A stretch of DNA of 64,000 nucleotides from Ga0077555 sp963746315 (GTDB lineage Bacteria > Pseudomonadota > Alphaproteobacteria > Rhizobiales > Hyphomicrobiaceae): positions 1,130,024 through 1,194,023 of the forward strand of contig CAVVAR010000003.1 in assembly GCA_963746315.1 (NCBI GenBank). Reading direction: 5' to 3'. Of this stretch, positions 7,664 through 16,482 are shown one piece after another; within the stretch, counting starts at the first letter, position 1, and every line of letters begins with the position of its first letter. Under the pieces are notes generated by a model. The model was given only the letters and a program-made list of their open reading frames with translations. It searched no databases and was not told where the DNA came from. A program made the position numbers and the translations under genes.

Positions 7664-9340
7664 TCAGAACAACCCGTCGATCTGCCCGGCTTCGTTGAAC
7701 CGGATCACCTCGGCGGATGGAACCTTCGGCAATCCCGGCATCGTCATGATCTCTCCGCAGATCGCCACGACAAAACCGGCGCCCGCCGATAGGCGAACCT
7801 CGCGCACAGGGATCGTGAAGCCCGTCGGCGCGCCCCGCTGGTTCGGGTCGGTCGAGAAGGTGTACTGCGTCTTGGCGATGCATACGGGAAGGTTCCCGTA
7901 CCCCATCTCTTCCCAGGTCTTCAACTGGTCGCGGATCGACTTGTCGGCGACAATTCCGTCCGCTCGATAAATCTTCTTCGCGATCGTCTCGATCTTGTCC
8001 GCGAGGCCCATCTCGTCCGGGTAGATAGGTGCGAACTTCGCAGTGCCGCTATCCGCGATCTCCGCGACCCGCTTGGCCATTGCAGCGATGCCCTTGCCTC
8101 CCTCCGCCCAGTGCTTGTTGAGGAAGCACTCGGAGCCGAGGCTCTTCACGTATTCCATCACCACCGCCACCTCGGCGTCGGTGTCGGTGATGAAGTGATT
8201 GATTCCGACGACGGCGGGCACGCCGAAAGATTTCACGTTCTCCACGTGTCGGCCGAGGTTGGCGAGCCCCTTCCGAACCGCCTCGACGTTCTCCTTGCCG
8301 AGATCCTCGCGCTTGACGCCGCCGTTCATCTTGAGCGCGCGCACGGTTGCCACGATCACGGCCGCGTCGGGCTTGAGGCCCGCTTTGCGGCACTTGATGT
8401 CGAAGAACTTTTCGGCGCCGAGATCGGCTCCGAAGCCGGCTTCCGTCACCACGTAGTCGGCGAGCTTCAGCGCCGCCTTCGTGGCGATCACCGAGTTGCA
8501 GCCATGCGCGATGTTGGCGAACGGCCCCCCGTGAATGAAGGCCGGATTATTCTCGAGCGTCTGGACGAGGTTCGGTTGCACGGCCTGCGACAGCAGCACG
8601 GTCATGGCGCCGTCTGCCTTGATATCGCGCGCGTAGACGGGCGACCTGTCACGCCGATAGGCCACGATGATGTCGCCGAGCCGCTTCTCCAGATCCTTGA
8701 TATCGGTGGCGAGGCACAGGATGGCCATCACCTCCGACGCGACGGTGATGTCGAAGCCGGATTCTCTGGGAAAGCCATTGGCGACACCACCGAGCGAGAT
8801 CACATTCTCTCGCAGCGCGCGATCGTTCATGTCCATAACGCGGCGCCATGCGACTCGGCGCTGGTCGATGCCGAGCGCATTGCCCCAGTAGATATGATTG
8901 TCGATCATGGCCGACAGCAGGTTGTGGGCCGACGTAATGGCGTGGAAATCGCCTGTGAAGTGGAGGTTGATGTCCTCCATCGGCACGACCTGCGAATAGC
9001 CGCCGCCGGCTGCACCGCCCTTGACTCCGAAGCACGGACCGAGTGAGGGCTCGCGCAGGCAGATGGCGGCCTTCTTGCCGATGTGGTTGAGACCGTCGCC
9101 GAGGCCGACGGTGGTCGTTGTTTTGCCCTCGCCTGCAGGCGTCGGGTTGATGGCGGTGACCAGGATCAGCTTGCCGTCCTTCTTGCCCTCCAGACTCTTC
9201 AGGAATTCCGCCGAGATCTTTGCCTTGTCGTGGCCGAAGGGCAGCAGATGATCGGACGGGATGCCGAGGCGTCCGCCGATCTCCTGGATGGGCTTCTTCT
9301 TTGCCTCGCGCGCGATCTCGATGTCGGACTTGACGGCCAT
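7664..9340 (-). CDS. fhs: Formate--tetrahydrofolate ligase
   Basis: ATP-dependent ligation of formate to tetrahydrofolate giving 10-formyl-THF. The 558-residue length is normal for the family. The P-loop-like TPAGEGKTTTTVGL, EPSLGPCFGVKGGAAGGG and the C-terminal GEIMTMPGLP are all present. The ATG at 9340 was chosen over an in-frame upstream start at 9421 because GGGAG lies about 10 bases before it and the protein then begins as in homologues (MAVKSDIEIA). It follows the formyl-THF hydrolase-like gene and the frc/oxc pair on the same strand, so formate released from oxalate can be captured. Confidence 0.96.
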   Translation of the reverse strand: MAVKSDIEIAREAKKKPIQEIGGRLGIPSDHLLPFGHDKAKISAEFLKSLEGKKDGKLILVTAINPTPAGEGKTTTTVGLGDGLNHIGKKAAICLREPSLGPCFGVKGGAAGGGYSQVVPMEDINLHFTGDFHAITSAHNLLSAMIDNHIYWGNALGIDQRRVAWRRVMDMNDRALRENVISLGGVANGFPRESGFDITVASEVMAILCLATDIKDLEKRLGDIIVAYRRDRSPVYARDIKADGAMTVLLSQAVQPNLVQTLENNPAFIHGGPFANIAHGCNSVIATKAALKLADYVVTEAGFGADLGAEKFFDIKCRKAGLKPDAAVIVATVRALKMNGGVKREDLGKENVEAVRKGLANLGRHVENVKSFGVPAVVGINHFITDTDAEVAVVMEYVKSLGSECFLNKHWAEGGKGIAAMAKRVAEIADSGTAKFAPIYPDEMGLADKIETIAKKIYRADGIVADKSIRDQLKTWEEMGYGNLPVCIAKTQYTFSTDPNQRGAPTGFTIPVREVRLSAGAGFVVAICGEIMTMPGLPKVPSAEVIRFNEAGQIDGLF

Positions 9341-9517
9341 GGGGGGCTCCCTGGAGTTCTTGAGCAGCAGTTCATACTCGGAGTCATCCCCCGTGGCGGA
9401 CCCCACTCGCGTGCCGCACATCGCGTGCGTGGCAATCGCTCATGGGGACCTGCCGCGGCCGACCTCGGACATGATCCGGGGTTGGGCATGACCCGTAATT
9501 TCGGCTTCCTCGACTAG

Positions 9518-9530
9518 CCTAGCGGCTAGG
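9518..9530. promoter_or_regulatory. Short palindrome upstream of fhs
   Basis: CCTAGCGGCTAGG is a perfect 6-bp inverted repeat around one base, in the 209-base gap between the formyl-THF hydrolase-like gene and fhs, about 180 bases before the fhs start. It may be an operator or part of a small hairpin; nothing else supports a role. Confidence 0.2.
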
Positions 9531-9549
9531 GGGAACGTTGCAAAAGCCT

Positions 9550-10485
9550 TTAAGCGGGTTTAGCTGGTGCCGCCTCGAAGCGCGCTCCGGCCGCGATTCC
9601 GGCCGACTTCGCCCACTCCGCCGCGGTAACCTTCTTTCCTCCCGCCGCTCGAACACGCTTGATGCGGATGCCCCCGTCTTTGGTCGCAACCACCATGCCG
9701 GCATCGTCGATCGCGAGGATGCTGCCCGGCTCGCCCGACGCTCCTGCCAACTTCTGCGGCTCGAAGAGATCGACCTTCACGCCCCCGATCGTACCCCAGG
9801 CGCCGGGCGCCGGGTCTGCGGCGCGAATGGTATTGTGCACCTCGGCAGTAGGCTTCGACCAGTCGGCCAGCGCGAGATCCTTCTTGAACCAGCTCTCATA
9901 GGAGCCATCGGCAAGCCGTTGGTCATGCTTGAGGATGACGCCGGCTTTTACCAGGTCGAGGCTCTCCATCATGGCATCGACGCCCATCGGGAAGAGCTTC
10001 TTGAAGTAGACGTCGCCGAGCGTCTCGTCCGAGCCGATCTCGACCGACTTCTGGAGCAGGATGGGACCCTCGTCGAGGCCTTCATTGGGCCAGAAGATCG
10101 TGAGGCCCGTCCGTGTCTTCCCCATTGCGATCGGCCAATTGATGGATGAGGGCCCGCGATGCGCCGGCAGTAGAGACGGGTGATACTGGAACGTGCCGAG
10201 ACGCGGTGCGTCGAGCACGGGCTGCGGGATGAACAGCAGCACGTAGGCCATCAGGCAGATGTCGGCGTTGAAGCTCTTCATGAGCACCAGCGCCTCGGGC
10301 GTCTTCCAGCTCGTCGGCTGGTGGACGGGGAGCCCTTTTTCCCGAGCAAACGTCTTAAGCGGATCCTCGGGTCGGCCCGCCTTGTCCGGCGCACAGCAGA
10401 CCGCAACGACATCCTCGCCCCGATCGAGCAGCTTCTCGAGCACCGCTTTCCCGAAGGCATCCTGGCCGTGAACGACGATACGCAT
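9550..10485 (-). CDS. Formyl-tetrahydrofolate hydrolase-like protein (N-terminal domain of 10-FTHFDH, stand-alone)
   Basis: The 311-residue protein matches the formyltransferase/hydrolase half of 10-formyl-THF dehydrogenase: a Rossmann start (MRIVVHGQDAFGKAV), the catalytic-His segment YHPSLLPAHRG, INW, and the catalytic-Asp region EGLDEGPILLQ. The aldehyde dehydrogenase half and the acyl-carrier linker are absent. A hydrolytic role (10-formyl-THF to formate plus THF) is therefore more likely than dehydrogenase; methionyl-tRNA formyltransferase-like chemistry cannot be excluded. The ATG at 10485 gives the conserved N-terminus. It lies between frc and fhs and is probably part of formate/folate balance during oxalate use. 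Confidence 0.8.
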   Translation of the reverse strand: MRIVVHGQDAFGKAVLEKLLDRGEDVVAVCCAPDKAGRPEDPLKTFAREKGLPVHQPTSWKTPEALVLMKSFNADICLMAYVLLFIPQPVLDAPRLGTFQYHPSLLPAHRGPSSINWPIAMGKTRTGLTIFWPNEGLDEGPILLQKSVEIGSDETLGDVYFKKLFPMGVDAMMESLDLVKAGVILKHDQRLADGSYESWFKKDLALADWSKPTAEVHNTIRAADPAPGAWGTIGGVKVDLFEPQKLAGASGEPGSILAIDDAGMVVATKDGGIRIKRVRAAGGKKVTAAEWAKSAGIAAGARFEAAPAKPA

Positions 10486-10497
10486 GGCGTCTCTACT

Positions 10498-10568
10498 CCC
10501 TCTCCCCATGGCGCCATCGGACGGCGCTAGATTGGAATGAAGGCCTCGCTGGCGCCATGGGGAGAGGG
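10498..10568. repeat. Palindromic intergenic element, 19-bp perfect inverted repeat
   Basis: CCCTCTCCCCATGGCGCCA (10498-10516) and its exact complement (10550-10568) flank a 33-base centre. The CCCTCTCCCC / GGGGAGAGGG arms, followed by GGGGTGAGG, resemble widely dispersed REP-type intergenic palindromes of proteobacteria. It sits in the frc to formyl-THF hydrolase gap. Confidence 0.85.
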
Positions 10569-10672
10569 TCGGGGTGAGGCGGCCGAACTTGAGGCCGTGC
10601 GCAGCTCGCTCCAATCCAACTCGTCACTGGCCACCGAATGCCTGTTTCGAAGGGGCCGGCAGTGCTCGCAGC

Positions 10673-10723
10673 CGCCCCTCACCTTAACCCTCTCCCCATT
10701 GCGAGTGCAGAGCAATGGGGAGA
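10673..10723. repeat. Second REP-like palindrome and terminator-like hairpin after frc
   Basis: TCTCCCCATTGC (10691-10702) pairs perfectly with GCAATGGGGAGA (10712-10723) over a 9-base loop. It lies just downstream of the frc stop on the minus strand, so it could attenuate read-through. The flanking CCTCACCTTAACCC repeats, in inverse orientation, the arm seen after the 10550 half, which ties both hairpins to one repeat family. Confidence 0.75.
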
Positions 10724-10736
10724 CAGCAAGCTATGG

Positions 10737-12008
10737 TTACTCGCCTGCTCTTTTCTTGGGCTCGGTTGCGCCCGACGCCTTGATCCCGGCAACGTCGTCC
10801 GCCGTGTAGCCCAACGACGCCAGGATCTCGTCGGTATGCTCGCCGAGCAGCGGCGACCGCTCGATCTTGGCGGGGCTCGCAGAAAGTTTGATCGGATTGC
10901 CGACCGAGAGATAGGTCCCGCGCTTCGGATGCGGCACCTCGACGATCGTTCCAGTTGCCTTCAGCGAGGGATCCTCCGCGAGCTCTTTCATCGAAAGAAT
11001 TGGCCCGCACGGGATGTCGTACTTGTTCAGGATCTCCATAGCCTCGAGCTTGGGCAGCGACATCGTCCACTGCTCGATGCGCGCGAAGATCGCGTTCAGT
11101 CGCGGCAGTCGCGCTTTCGGCGTCGCATAGTCGGGATGCTCGGCCCATTCCGGCTCGCCGATCACCTCGCAGATCACGGCCCAGACCGGTGCCTGTGTGA
11201 TGAAGTAAATGTAGGCGTTCGGGTCCGTCTCCCAGCCCTTGCACTTGAGAATCCGTCCCGGCTGCCCGCCCCCAGAATCGTTTCCGGCGCGCGGCACCGC
11301 ATCACCGAACGGCACGCCCTCGCCGAACTGGCTGTACTCGGTGAGTGGTCCATGCGCGAGGCGTTGCTGGTCGCGAAGCTTGACGCGCGCCAGGTTGAGG
11401 ACGCCGTCCTGCATGGCGCAAGTTACGCGCTGGCCCTTGCCCGCGTGCGTTCGATGATAGAGCGCTGTCACGATGCCGAGCGCGAGATGGAGGCCCGTGC
11501 CCGAGTCTCCGATCTGCGCGCCTGTGACGAGCGGCGGTCCGTCTCGAAAGCCGGTCGTCGATGCCGACCCGCCGGTGCACTGTGCGATGTTCTCGTAGAC
11601 CTTGCAGTCCTCGTAGGGGCCCGGCCCGAACCCCTTGATCGAGGCGTAGATCATGCGCGGATTGAGCTCCTGGATGCGCTCCCAGGTCAGTCCCATGCGA
11701 TCCATGGCCCCCGGCGCGAAGTTCTCGACCAGCACATCGCAGGTTTTGATGAGCCGCTCGAGAATTTCCATTCCCTTCTTGTTTTTCGTGTCGATCGTGA
11801 TCGAGCGCTTGTTGTGGTTCAGCATCGTGAAATAGAGGCTGTCCACGTTGGGAATGTCCTGCAGCTGTCCCCGCGTGATGTCGCCCGTGCCTGGCCGCTC
11901 GACCTTGATCACGTCGGCGCCGAACCAGGCGAGGAGCTGCGTGCAGGTTGGCCCCGACTGCACATGCGTGAAGTCGAGGATTTTGACGCCTTTCAGGGCT
12001 TCGGACAT
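10737..12008 (-). CDS. frc: Formyl-CoA:oxalate CoA-transferase
   Basis: Class III CoA-transferase moving CoA from formyl-CoA to oxalate. The 423-residue product has the N-terminal CoA fold (KILDFTHVQSGPTCTQLLAW), the catalytic Asp in QIGDSGTGLHLA, and a glycine loop (NDSGGGQPG) like the GGGGQ loop of Frc. The start at 12008 has AGGA about 10 bases upstream. Being next to oxc on the same strand makes the oxalate assignment firm against other CaiB/BaiF members. Confidence 0.93.
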   Translation of the reverse strand: MSEALKGVKILDFTHVQSGPTCTQLLAWFGADVIKVERPGTGDITRGQLQDIPNVDSLYFTMLNHNKRSITIDTKNKKGMEILERLIKTCDVLVENFAPGAMDRMGLTWERIQELNPRMIYASIKGFGPGPYEDCKVYENIAQCTGGSASTTGFRDGPPLVTGAQIGDSGTGLHLALGIVTALYHRTHAGKGQRVTCAMQDGVLNLARVKLRDQQRLAHGPLTEYSQFGEGVPFGDAVPRAGNDSGGGQPGRILKCKGWETDPNAYIYFITQAPVWAVICEVIGEPEWAEHPDYATPKARLPRLNAIFARIEQWTMSLPKLEAMEILNKYDIPCGPILSMKELAEDPSLKATGTIVEVPHPKRGTYLSVGNPIKLSASPAKIERSPLLGEHTDEILASLGYTADDVAGIKASGATEPKKRAGE

Positions 12009-12087
12009 GGATTGATTTCCTGCAATGAGATGTCGGGATCGACCGTGAGCTGCCGACCTATCGTGTTCCGCTGTCGGTCTGGCGACG

Positions 12088-13803
12088 CTACTTCTTCTTC
12101 GCCAGGGCGCTTTGCGGGTTGAGATTGCCGATGCGCCCGCTTTCGGTGCCGGCCTTCTCGTCGATGATCGCATTGACGAGGGTCGGCTTTCCGGACGCGA
12201 GCGCCTCCGTGACGGCCCGGCTCAGATCGTCCGGAGATGTCGCGCAGACCGCCACACCGCCGAAGGCCTCCGCCAGTAGCTCGTACCGCGAGCCCTTCAC
12301 GAAGGTTGTCCACGCGGGGTCGTCGCCGCCCGGGTTCGTATCGGTGCCGCGATAGATGCCGTTGTTGTTGAAGACGACGACGCAGACCGGCAGCTTGTAG
12401 CGACAGACCGTCTCCATCTCCATGCCTGAGAAGCCGAACGCGCTGTCGCCGACGACCGCCAGAACCGGCTTGCCCGTCTCGACCGCGGCAGCGACCGAGT
12501 AGCCCATGCCGATGCCCATGACGCCCCAGGTGCCGACGTCGAGGCGCTTCCTCGGCTCATAAATGTCGATAATCGAGCGCGCGAAATCGAGCGTATTCGC
12601 ACCCTCGTTGACCAGGACCGTGTCGGGTCGGGCCGCGATGACCCGACGCAGAGCACCCAGTGCGCCCTGGTAGTCCATCGGCACGTTGTTGTTCTGCAGG
12701 CGCGGCGCCATCTTTGCGATATTGTCCTCGCTCTTGGCGCGTACAGCACTCGTCCATTCGCCCGCCGCCTTGGGCCAGGCCTCACCCATGGACTTCAAGA
12801 GAGCAGACATGGTCGAGGCGATGTCGGCGACCACCGGTGCTGCGATCTCGACGTTCGAGTCCATCTCCTTGGGGTCGATGTCGACGTGGATGAACTTCTG
12901 CGTCCCGGGTGCCCCCCAGGTCTTGCCCTTGCCGTGCGAGAGCAGCCAATTCAGCCGTGCTCCGATCAGCATCACGACGTCGGCGTCTTTGAGAACCAGA
13001 GATCGCGCCGCACCCGCATATTGCGCATGGTTGTCCGGCAGAAGGCCCTTCGCCATGCTCATCGCGATATAGGGGGCACCCGTTTTCTCGACGAAAGCGC
13101 GAATATCGGCGTCGGCTTGCGCGTAGGCGGCACCCTTGCCGAGAATGATCAGGGGCTTCTTCGCGCCCTTGAGCACGTCGAGGGCGCGTGCAATCGCCTC
13201 CGGCGCCGGAATGTGCCGCGGCGCTGGGTCGACGACCTTGATCAGCGATCGCTGTCCGGCCGCGGCGTCCATCGTCTGCGCGAACAGCTTGGCGGGAAGA
13301 TCGAGATAGACGCCGCCGGGACGGCCGGAGCAGGCGGCCCGTATGGCTCGGGCGACGCCGACGCCGATGTCCTGTGCGTGCAGCACGCGGTACGCAGCCT
13401 TCGCAACCGACTTGGCGACGGCGAGCTGGTCCATCTCCTCGTAGTCGCCCTGCTGCAGGTCGACGATCTCGCGCTCCGAAGAGCCCGAGATCAGGATCAT
13501 CGGAAAGCAGTTCGTCGTCGCATGCGCGAGCGCGTTGAGACCATTCAGGAATCCGGGAGCCGAGACGGTCAGGCAGACACCCGGCTTTTGCGTCAAATAG
13601 CCGGCGATGCTTGCGGCGTAGCCGGCATTCTGCTCGTGCCGGAACGCGAAAACGCGCATCCCGCGAGCTTGTGCCATGCGGCCCAGATCGGTGATCGGAA
13701 TGCCGGGCACGCCATAGATCGTGCGAAGCCCGTTGAGCTCGAGCGCATCCAGAACCAGGTTGAAGCCGTCGGTCAGCGTCTGCTCTTGTGCATCGGAGGA
13801 CAT
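12088..13803 (-). CDS. oxc: Oxalyl-CoA decarboxylase
   Basis: Thiamine-diphosphate enzyme converting oxalyl-CoA to formyl-CoA and CO2. The 571-residue protein has the three-domain TPP-enzyme layout: the N-terminal glutamate region FRHEQNAGYAAS, the central CoA/ADP-binding domain, and the C-terminal TPP motif starting GDSAFGFSGMEMET and continuing to FNNNGIYRGTD. The SD GGGAGAG lies before the ATG at 13803. It is downstream of the GntR gene and upstream of frc (gap about 80 bases), forming the core oxalate-degrading pair. Confidence 0.96.
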   Translation of the reverse strand: MSSDAQEQTLTDGFNLVLDALELNGLRTIYGVPGIPITDLGRMAQARGMRVFAFRHEQNAGYAASIAGYLTQKPGVCLTVSAPGFLNGLNALAHATTNCFPMILISGSSEREIVDLQQGDYEEMDQLAVAKSVAKAAYRVLHAQDIGVGVARAIRAACSGRPGGVYLDLPAKLFAQTMDAAAGQRSLIKVVDPAPRHIPAPEAIARALDVLKGAKKPLIILGKGAAYAQADADIRAFVEKTGAPYIAMSMAKGLLPDNHAQYAGAARSLVLKDADVVMLIGARLNWLLSHGKGKTWGAPGTQKFIHVDIDPKEMDSNVEIAAPVVADIASTMSALLKSMGEAWPKAAGEWTSAVRAKSEDNIAKMAPRLQNNNVPMDYQGALGALRRVIAARPDTVLVNEGANTLDFARSIIDIYEPRKRLDVGTWGVMGIGMGYSVAAAVETGKPVLAVVGDSAFGFSGMEMETVCRYKLPVCVVVFNNNGIYRGTDTNPGGDDPAWTTFVKGSRYELLAEAFGGVAVCATSPDDLSRAVTEALASGKPTLVNAIIDEKAGTESGRIGNLNPQSALAKKK

Positions 13804-13895
13804 ACTTGTTTCTCTCCCGTTGGCCCGATTGGGCTGTTTGTTGGCGCATACAGGCCGCTGAAAGAGGGCCCGCACATGTCGTGTCGGTGTTGCCT

Positions 13896-14579
13896 TCAGT
13901 CGAGATTGACGTGCCGTTCGACGTGGTCGCGAAGCTTCATCGTGTGCTCGCGCACCAACCGCTCGGCCCGGTCGGCGTCGCGCGCGGTCAGCGCCTCGAC
14001 GATGGCCGTGTGATCGGCGATCGAGCGTCGCGCCCGATCCGCCTCGAAAATCGTGCGTTGGCGAATGGCGCGGACATGCAGAAAGAGACTGTCGGTGATC
14101 TCGCCGATCAGCGAATTGCGGCCGAGCCCGATGATCGTCTGGTGAAAGCGGATGTTGGCATCCGAGTATTCGCCCGTCTTGGCCGCCACCTCGTCGCCTG
14201 AGAACACGATCAACTGCCTGAGGGCGGTAAGCTCCTTGTCGGTCGCGGCCGTCGCCGCGAGCCGCGCGGCCATGCTCTCGAGCGCGGCCCAAACCGTGAT
14301 CATGTCGAGGATCTCGGCCTTGGTCTTGCGCACGATGAAGATCCCGCGCCTCGGCGCAATGCGCACCAGACCTTCCTGCTCGAGCTGGGCCAGAGCCTCG
14401 CGCAGCGGCGTCCGCGAGATGCCGAAGCGGAGCGAGAGATCGCGCTCGTCGAGCCGCAGCTCGGCATCGGCGGCGTAGATGTTGAGATCCATGATCGCCG
14501 CCTTCAAAGCCTTATAGGCACGTGCCTTGAGGCTGAGGCTCTCAGTGATGGGCTCGATGCGCAGGACCACTTCGGACAT
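13896..14579 (-). CDS. GntR/FadR-family (FCD) transcription regulator
   Basis: A 227-residue regulator with an N-terminal winged HTH (LRFGISRTPLREALAQLEQEG) and an all-helical FCD ligand domain with the metal-binding histidines typical of the group (FHQTI, DHTAIVEAL). It lies directly upstream of oxc on the same strand and probably controls the oxalate module and itself, with oxalate or a CoA derivative as possible effector (inference). The start at 14579 is used; a start two codons earlier (14585) is also possible. Confidence 0.88.
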   Translation of the reverse strand: MSEVVLRIEPITESLSLKARAYKALKAAIMDLNIYAADAELRLDERDLSLRFGISRTPLREALAQLEQEGLVRIAPRRGIFIVRKTKAEILDMITVWAALESMAARLAATAATDKELTALRQLIVFSGDEVAAKTGEYSDANIRFHQTIIGLGRNSLIGEITDSLFLHVRAIRQRTIFEADRARRSIADHTAIVEALTARDADRAERLVREHTMKLRDHVERHVNLD

Positions 14580-14620
14580 AGGCACGCGCTACCCTTGTCG
14601 CTACGGCTACGTTCATTTGG

Positions 14621-14642
14621 TATGTGGCATGCCATACACCAC
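14621..14642. promoter_or_regulatory. Candidate operator of the GntR regulator
   Basis: The perfect palindrome TGGCATGCCA (14625-14634) lies within a longer imperfect inverted repeat (GTATG...CATAC) in the divergent region between the GntR gene and the SDR gene at 14813. FCD-type regulators commonly bind TGGTATACCA-like palindromes, so this is the best candidate site for autoregulation and for control of the SDR. Confidence 0.5.
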
Positions 14643-14812
14643 CGGATGATGGCGACGCAAGTGGGTCTATGGCTTCGTGGGTCTCGGCTGGCGAGGTCGA
14701 TGCTCAGCGCCCTTGATGTTGGTGGGCTCGATCGTGTTCTCTGCTCGAGACCGAAGTCCAACGCGAGCATGCCGCTCGACCTGTGGGACCGATGGCCCGA
14801 AGGGGGACCACG

Positions 14813-15577
14813 ATGGATTTGAAGCTTGCAGGGCGCACCGCGCTCGTGACCGGAGCCAGTGCCGGCATCGGTGTCGGCATCGCGAATTGCCTGGCGCGCG
14901 AGGGCGTGCGCCTCGTGCTCGCCGGCCGCAACAGGACGGCTCTCGAGAGCGTGGCCGGGCAGGCACGAGAAAACGGGGCGCCATTCGCTGCGGTCGCGAT
15001 CGGCGATGTCGCAACCGAGGATGGCTGCCACACCGTCGTAGCCGAAGCCCTCGCGGCGCTGGGTGGCCGCGTTGACATCCTCGTCAACAACGCCGGCGGC
15101 TCTCGCCCATTGGGGCGGGCGGAGGAGACGGAGGAATTCTGGGAGGAGGCGCACGCTCTCAATTTTTCGTCGGCGCGGCGCATCACCAAACCCATTGTCG
15201 GCCCCATGCAAGCCGCCGGATTTGGTCGCATCATAAACGTCACGGGAGCGATCTACGGCAAGGCGGTCAATGGAGCCGGCCCGTCGAAGGCGGCCCTGCT
15301 GGCTTGGTCACGTGCGAAGTCGTTCGAGCTGGCCCCGCATGGCATCACGGTGAACTGCGTCGCACCAGGTCGCATCAACTCGGTGCAGATTCTCGAGCGC
15401 TTGCATCCCACCGAAGCATCCCGGGAGGCCTTCATCCGGGAGAACATCCCCGCCGGCCGTTTCGGTGAGCCCGAGGAGTTCGGTGCGCTGGTTGCGTTCC
15501 TGTGCTCACCGCTCGCCGGCTACGTCAGCGGGGCTCATATCCCGGTGGATGGGGCCGCAGTCCGCATCGCTGTATGA
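14813..15577 (+). CDS. SDR-family protein lacking the catalytic tyrosine
   Basis: Rossmann-fold short-chain dehydrogenase/reductase relative, 254 residues. The cofactor motif TGASAGIG (13-20) and NNAG (92-95) are intact. In the usual S-Y-K triad, Lys159 is present (GPSKAALLAW) but the tyrosine four residues earlier is Ala155 and the serine position is Thr144. It may bind NAD(P) without normal redox chemistry, or use Tyr148. The ATG at 14813 has AAGGGGG upstream; an earlier ATG at 14783 lacks one. It is divergent from the GntR/oxalate genes. Confidence 0.85.
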   Translation: MDLKLAGRTALVTGASAGIGVGIANCLAREGVRLVLAGRNRTALESVAGQARENGAPFAAVAIGDVATEDGCHTVVAEALAALGGRVDILVNNAGGSRPLGRAEETEEFWEEAHALNFSSARRITKPIVGPMQAAGFGRIINVTGAIYGKAVNGAGPSKAALLAWSRAKSFELAPHGITVNCVAPGRINSVQILERLHPTEASREAFIRENIPAGRFGEPEEFGALVAFLCSPLAGYVSGAHIPVDGAAVRIAV

Positions 15578-15584
15578 GGCTCGG

Positions 15585-16439
15585 ATGAGCGCAGTCGCGG
15601 ATTGGATGAGAGCTGCAGCGCCTGCCATGGCAGGGCTCGTGCTCGGCCTCGTCGCCACCGGAGCCTCCGCCGCGATCCCGTGCACGCTCGAGCCGGGACC
15701 GACGCGCTCCGTCGCGCACGTCATCGACGGAGAGACGCTTCGTCTCGACGACGGCATCGAGTTGCGCCTTCTCGGCGCACTGGCGCCTCGGGCGCGTGAT
15801 GCCGGCGTCACGGATCCGTCCGCTGCGTGGCCGCCGGCGACCGAGGCCCGCGCCGCGCTCGATGCACTCGTGGGTGCCCGCAGCGTTTCTCTCGCTTTCA
15901 CCGGCGAGCGCGCCGATCGCTACAGCAGAGTTCTCGCTCACTTGGTCGTCGAGCGTGATGGCGAGCAGATCTGGGTCCAGGGCCGTATGGTCGAGACGGG
16001 ACGCGCCCGCGCCTACGCGTTGCCGGGAGGTGATGCTTGCTTGCCCGCGCTCGTCGCGCTCGAGCGCAAGGCGCGGAATGCAGGGCTCGGAATGTGGTCG
16101 CACGCCGCCTACCAGATCCGGCCGGCCGACCGTCCAACCGAGTTGACCCGGTATCGCCACACCTTTCAGCTCGTACGCGGACGCATCGAGAGAGGTCGTA
16201 GCACGCGCAGCCTTTCCATCGTCGAGCTGGCCAGCGGCGAGCGGCCCGCCGCGGCCGAGGGACGCTCACAGTGGAATGCATTTCGCGTCGTTTGGCGCCG
16301 CCAATTGGCCGATCGCCTGCTGCTGGCGTCTCCAGAAAGCATGGTTGGACGAAATATCCTGATCCGGGGGTGGATCGACGATCACCGAGGCCCTGAGATC
16401 GAGCTCGTCTCTCCCGGGCAGATCGAGCTCGAGGATTGA
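15585..16439 (+). CDS. Secreted SNase-like (thermonuclease-fold) protein, catalytic residues altered
   Basis: A 284-residue protein with an N-terminal signal peptide (hydrophobic to ASAA about residue 30) and an SNase-like OB domain (HVIDGETLRL, RLLGALAP, DRYSRVLAHL). In staphylococcal-type nucleases the segment reads RLxGIDAPE; here the Asp is Leu66 and the Glu is Arg69, although both arginines are kept. Nuclease activity is therefore doubtful. It starts 7 bases after the SDR stop with GAGG upstream, so the two are probably co-transcribed. The C-terminal ~110 residues show no recognised domain. Confidence 0.75.
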   Translation: MSAVADWMRAAAPAMAGLVLGLVATGASAAIPCTLEPGPTRSVAHVIDGETLRLDDGIELRLLGALAPRARDAGVTDPSAAWPPATEARAALDALVGARSVSLAFTGERADRYSRVLAHLVVERDGEQIWVQGRMVETGRARAYALPGGDACLPALVALERKARNAGLGMWSHAAYQIRPADRPTELTRYRHTFQLVRGRIERGRSTRSLSIVELASGERPAAAEGRSQWNAFRVVWRRQLADRLLLASPESMVGRNILIRGWIDDHRGPEIELVSPGQIELED

Positions 16440-16482
16440 GGCCCGAAGAGATCGGCCCTTGATGCAACTCCGAAAATGAGAA

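Noticed and set aside
9341..9549. Folate or other riboswitch before fhs
   Set aside because: No recognisable conserved riboswitch core could be found by eye; only a short palindrome is present.
10638..12122. 494-codon plus-strand ORF opposite frc
   Set aside because: Shadow of a strongly supported gene; no RBS or recognisable motif.
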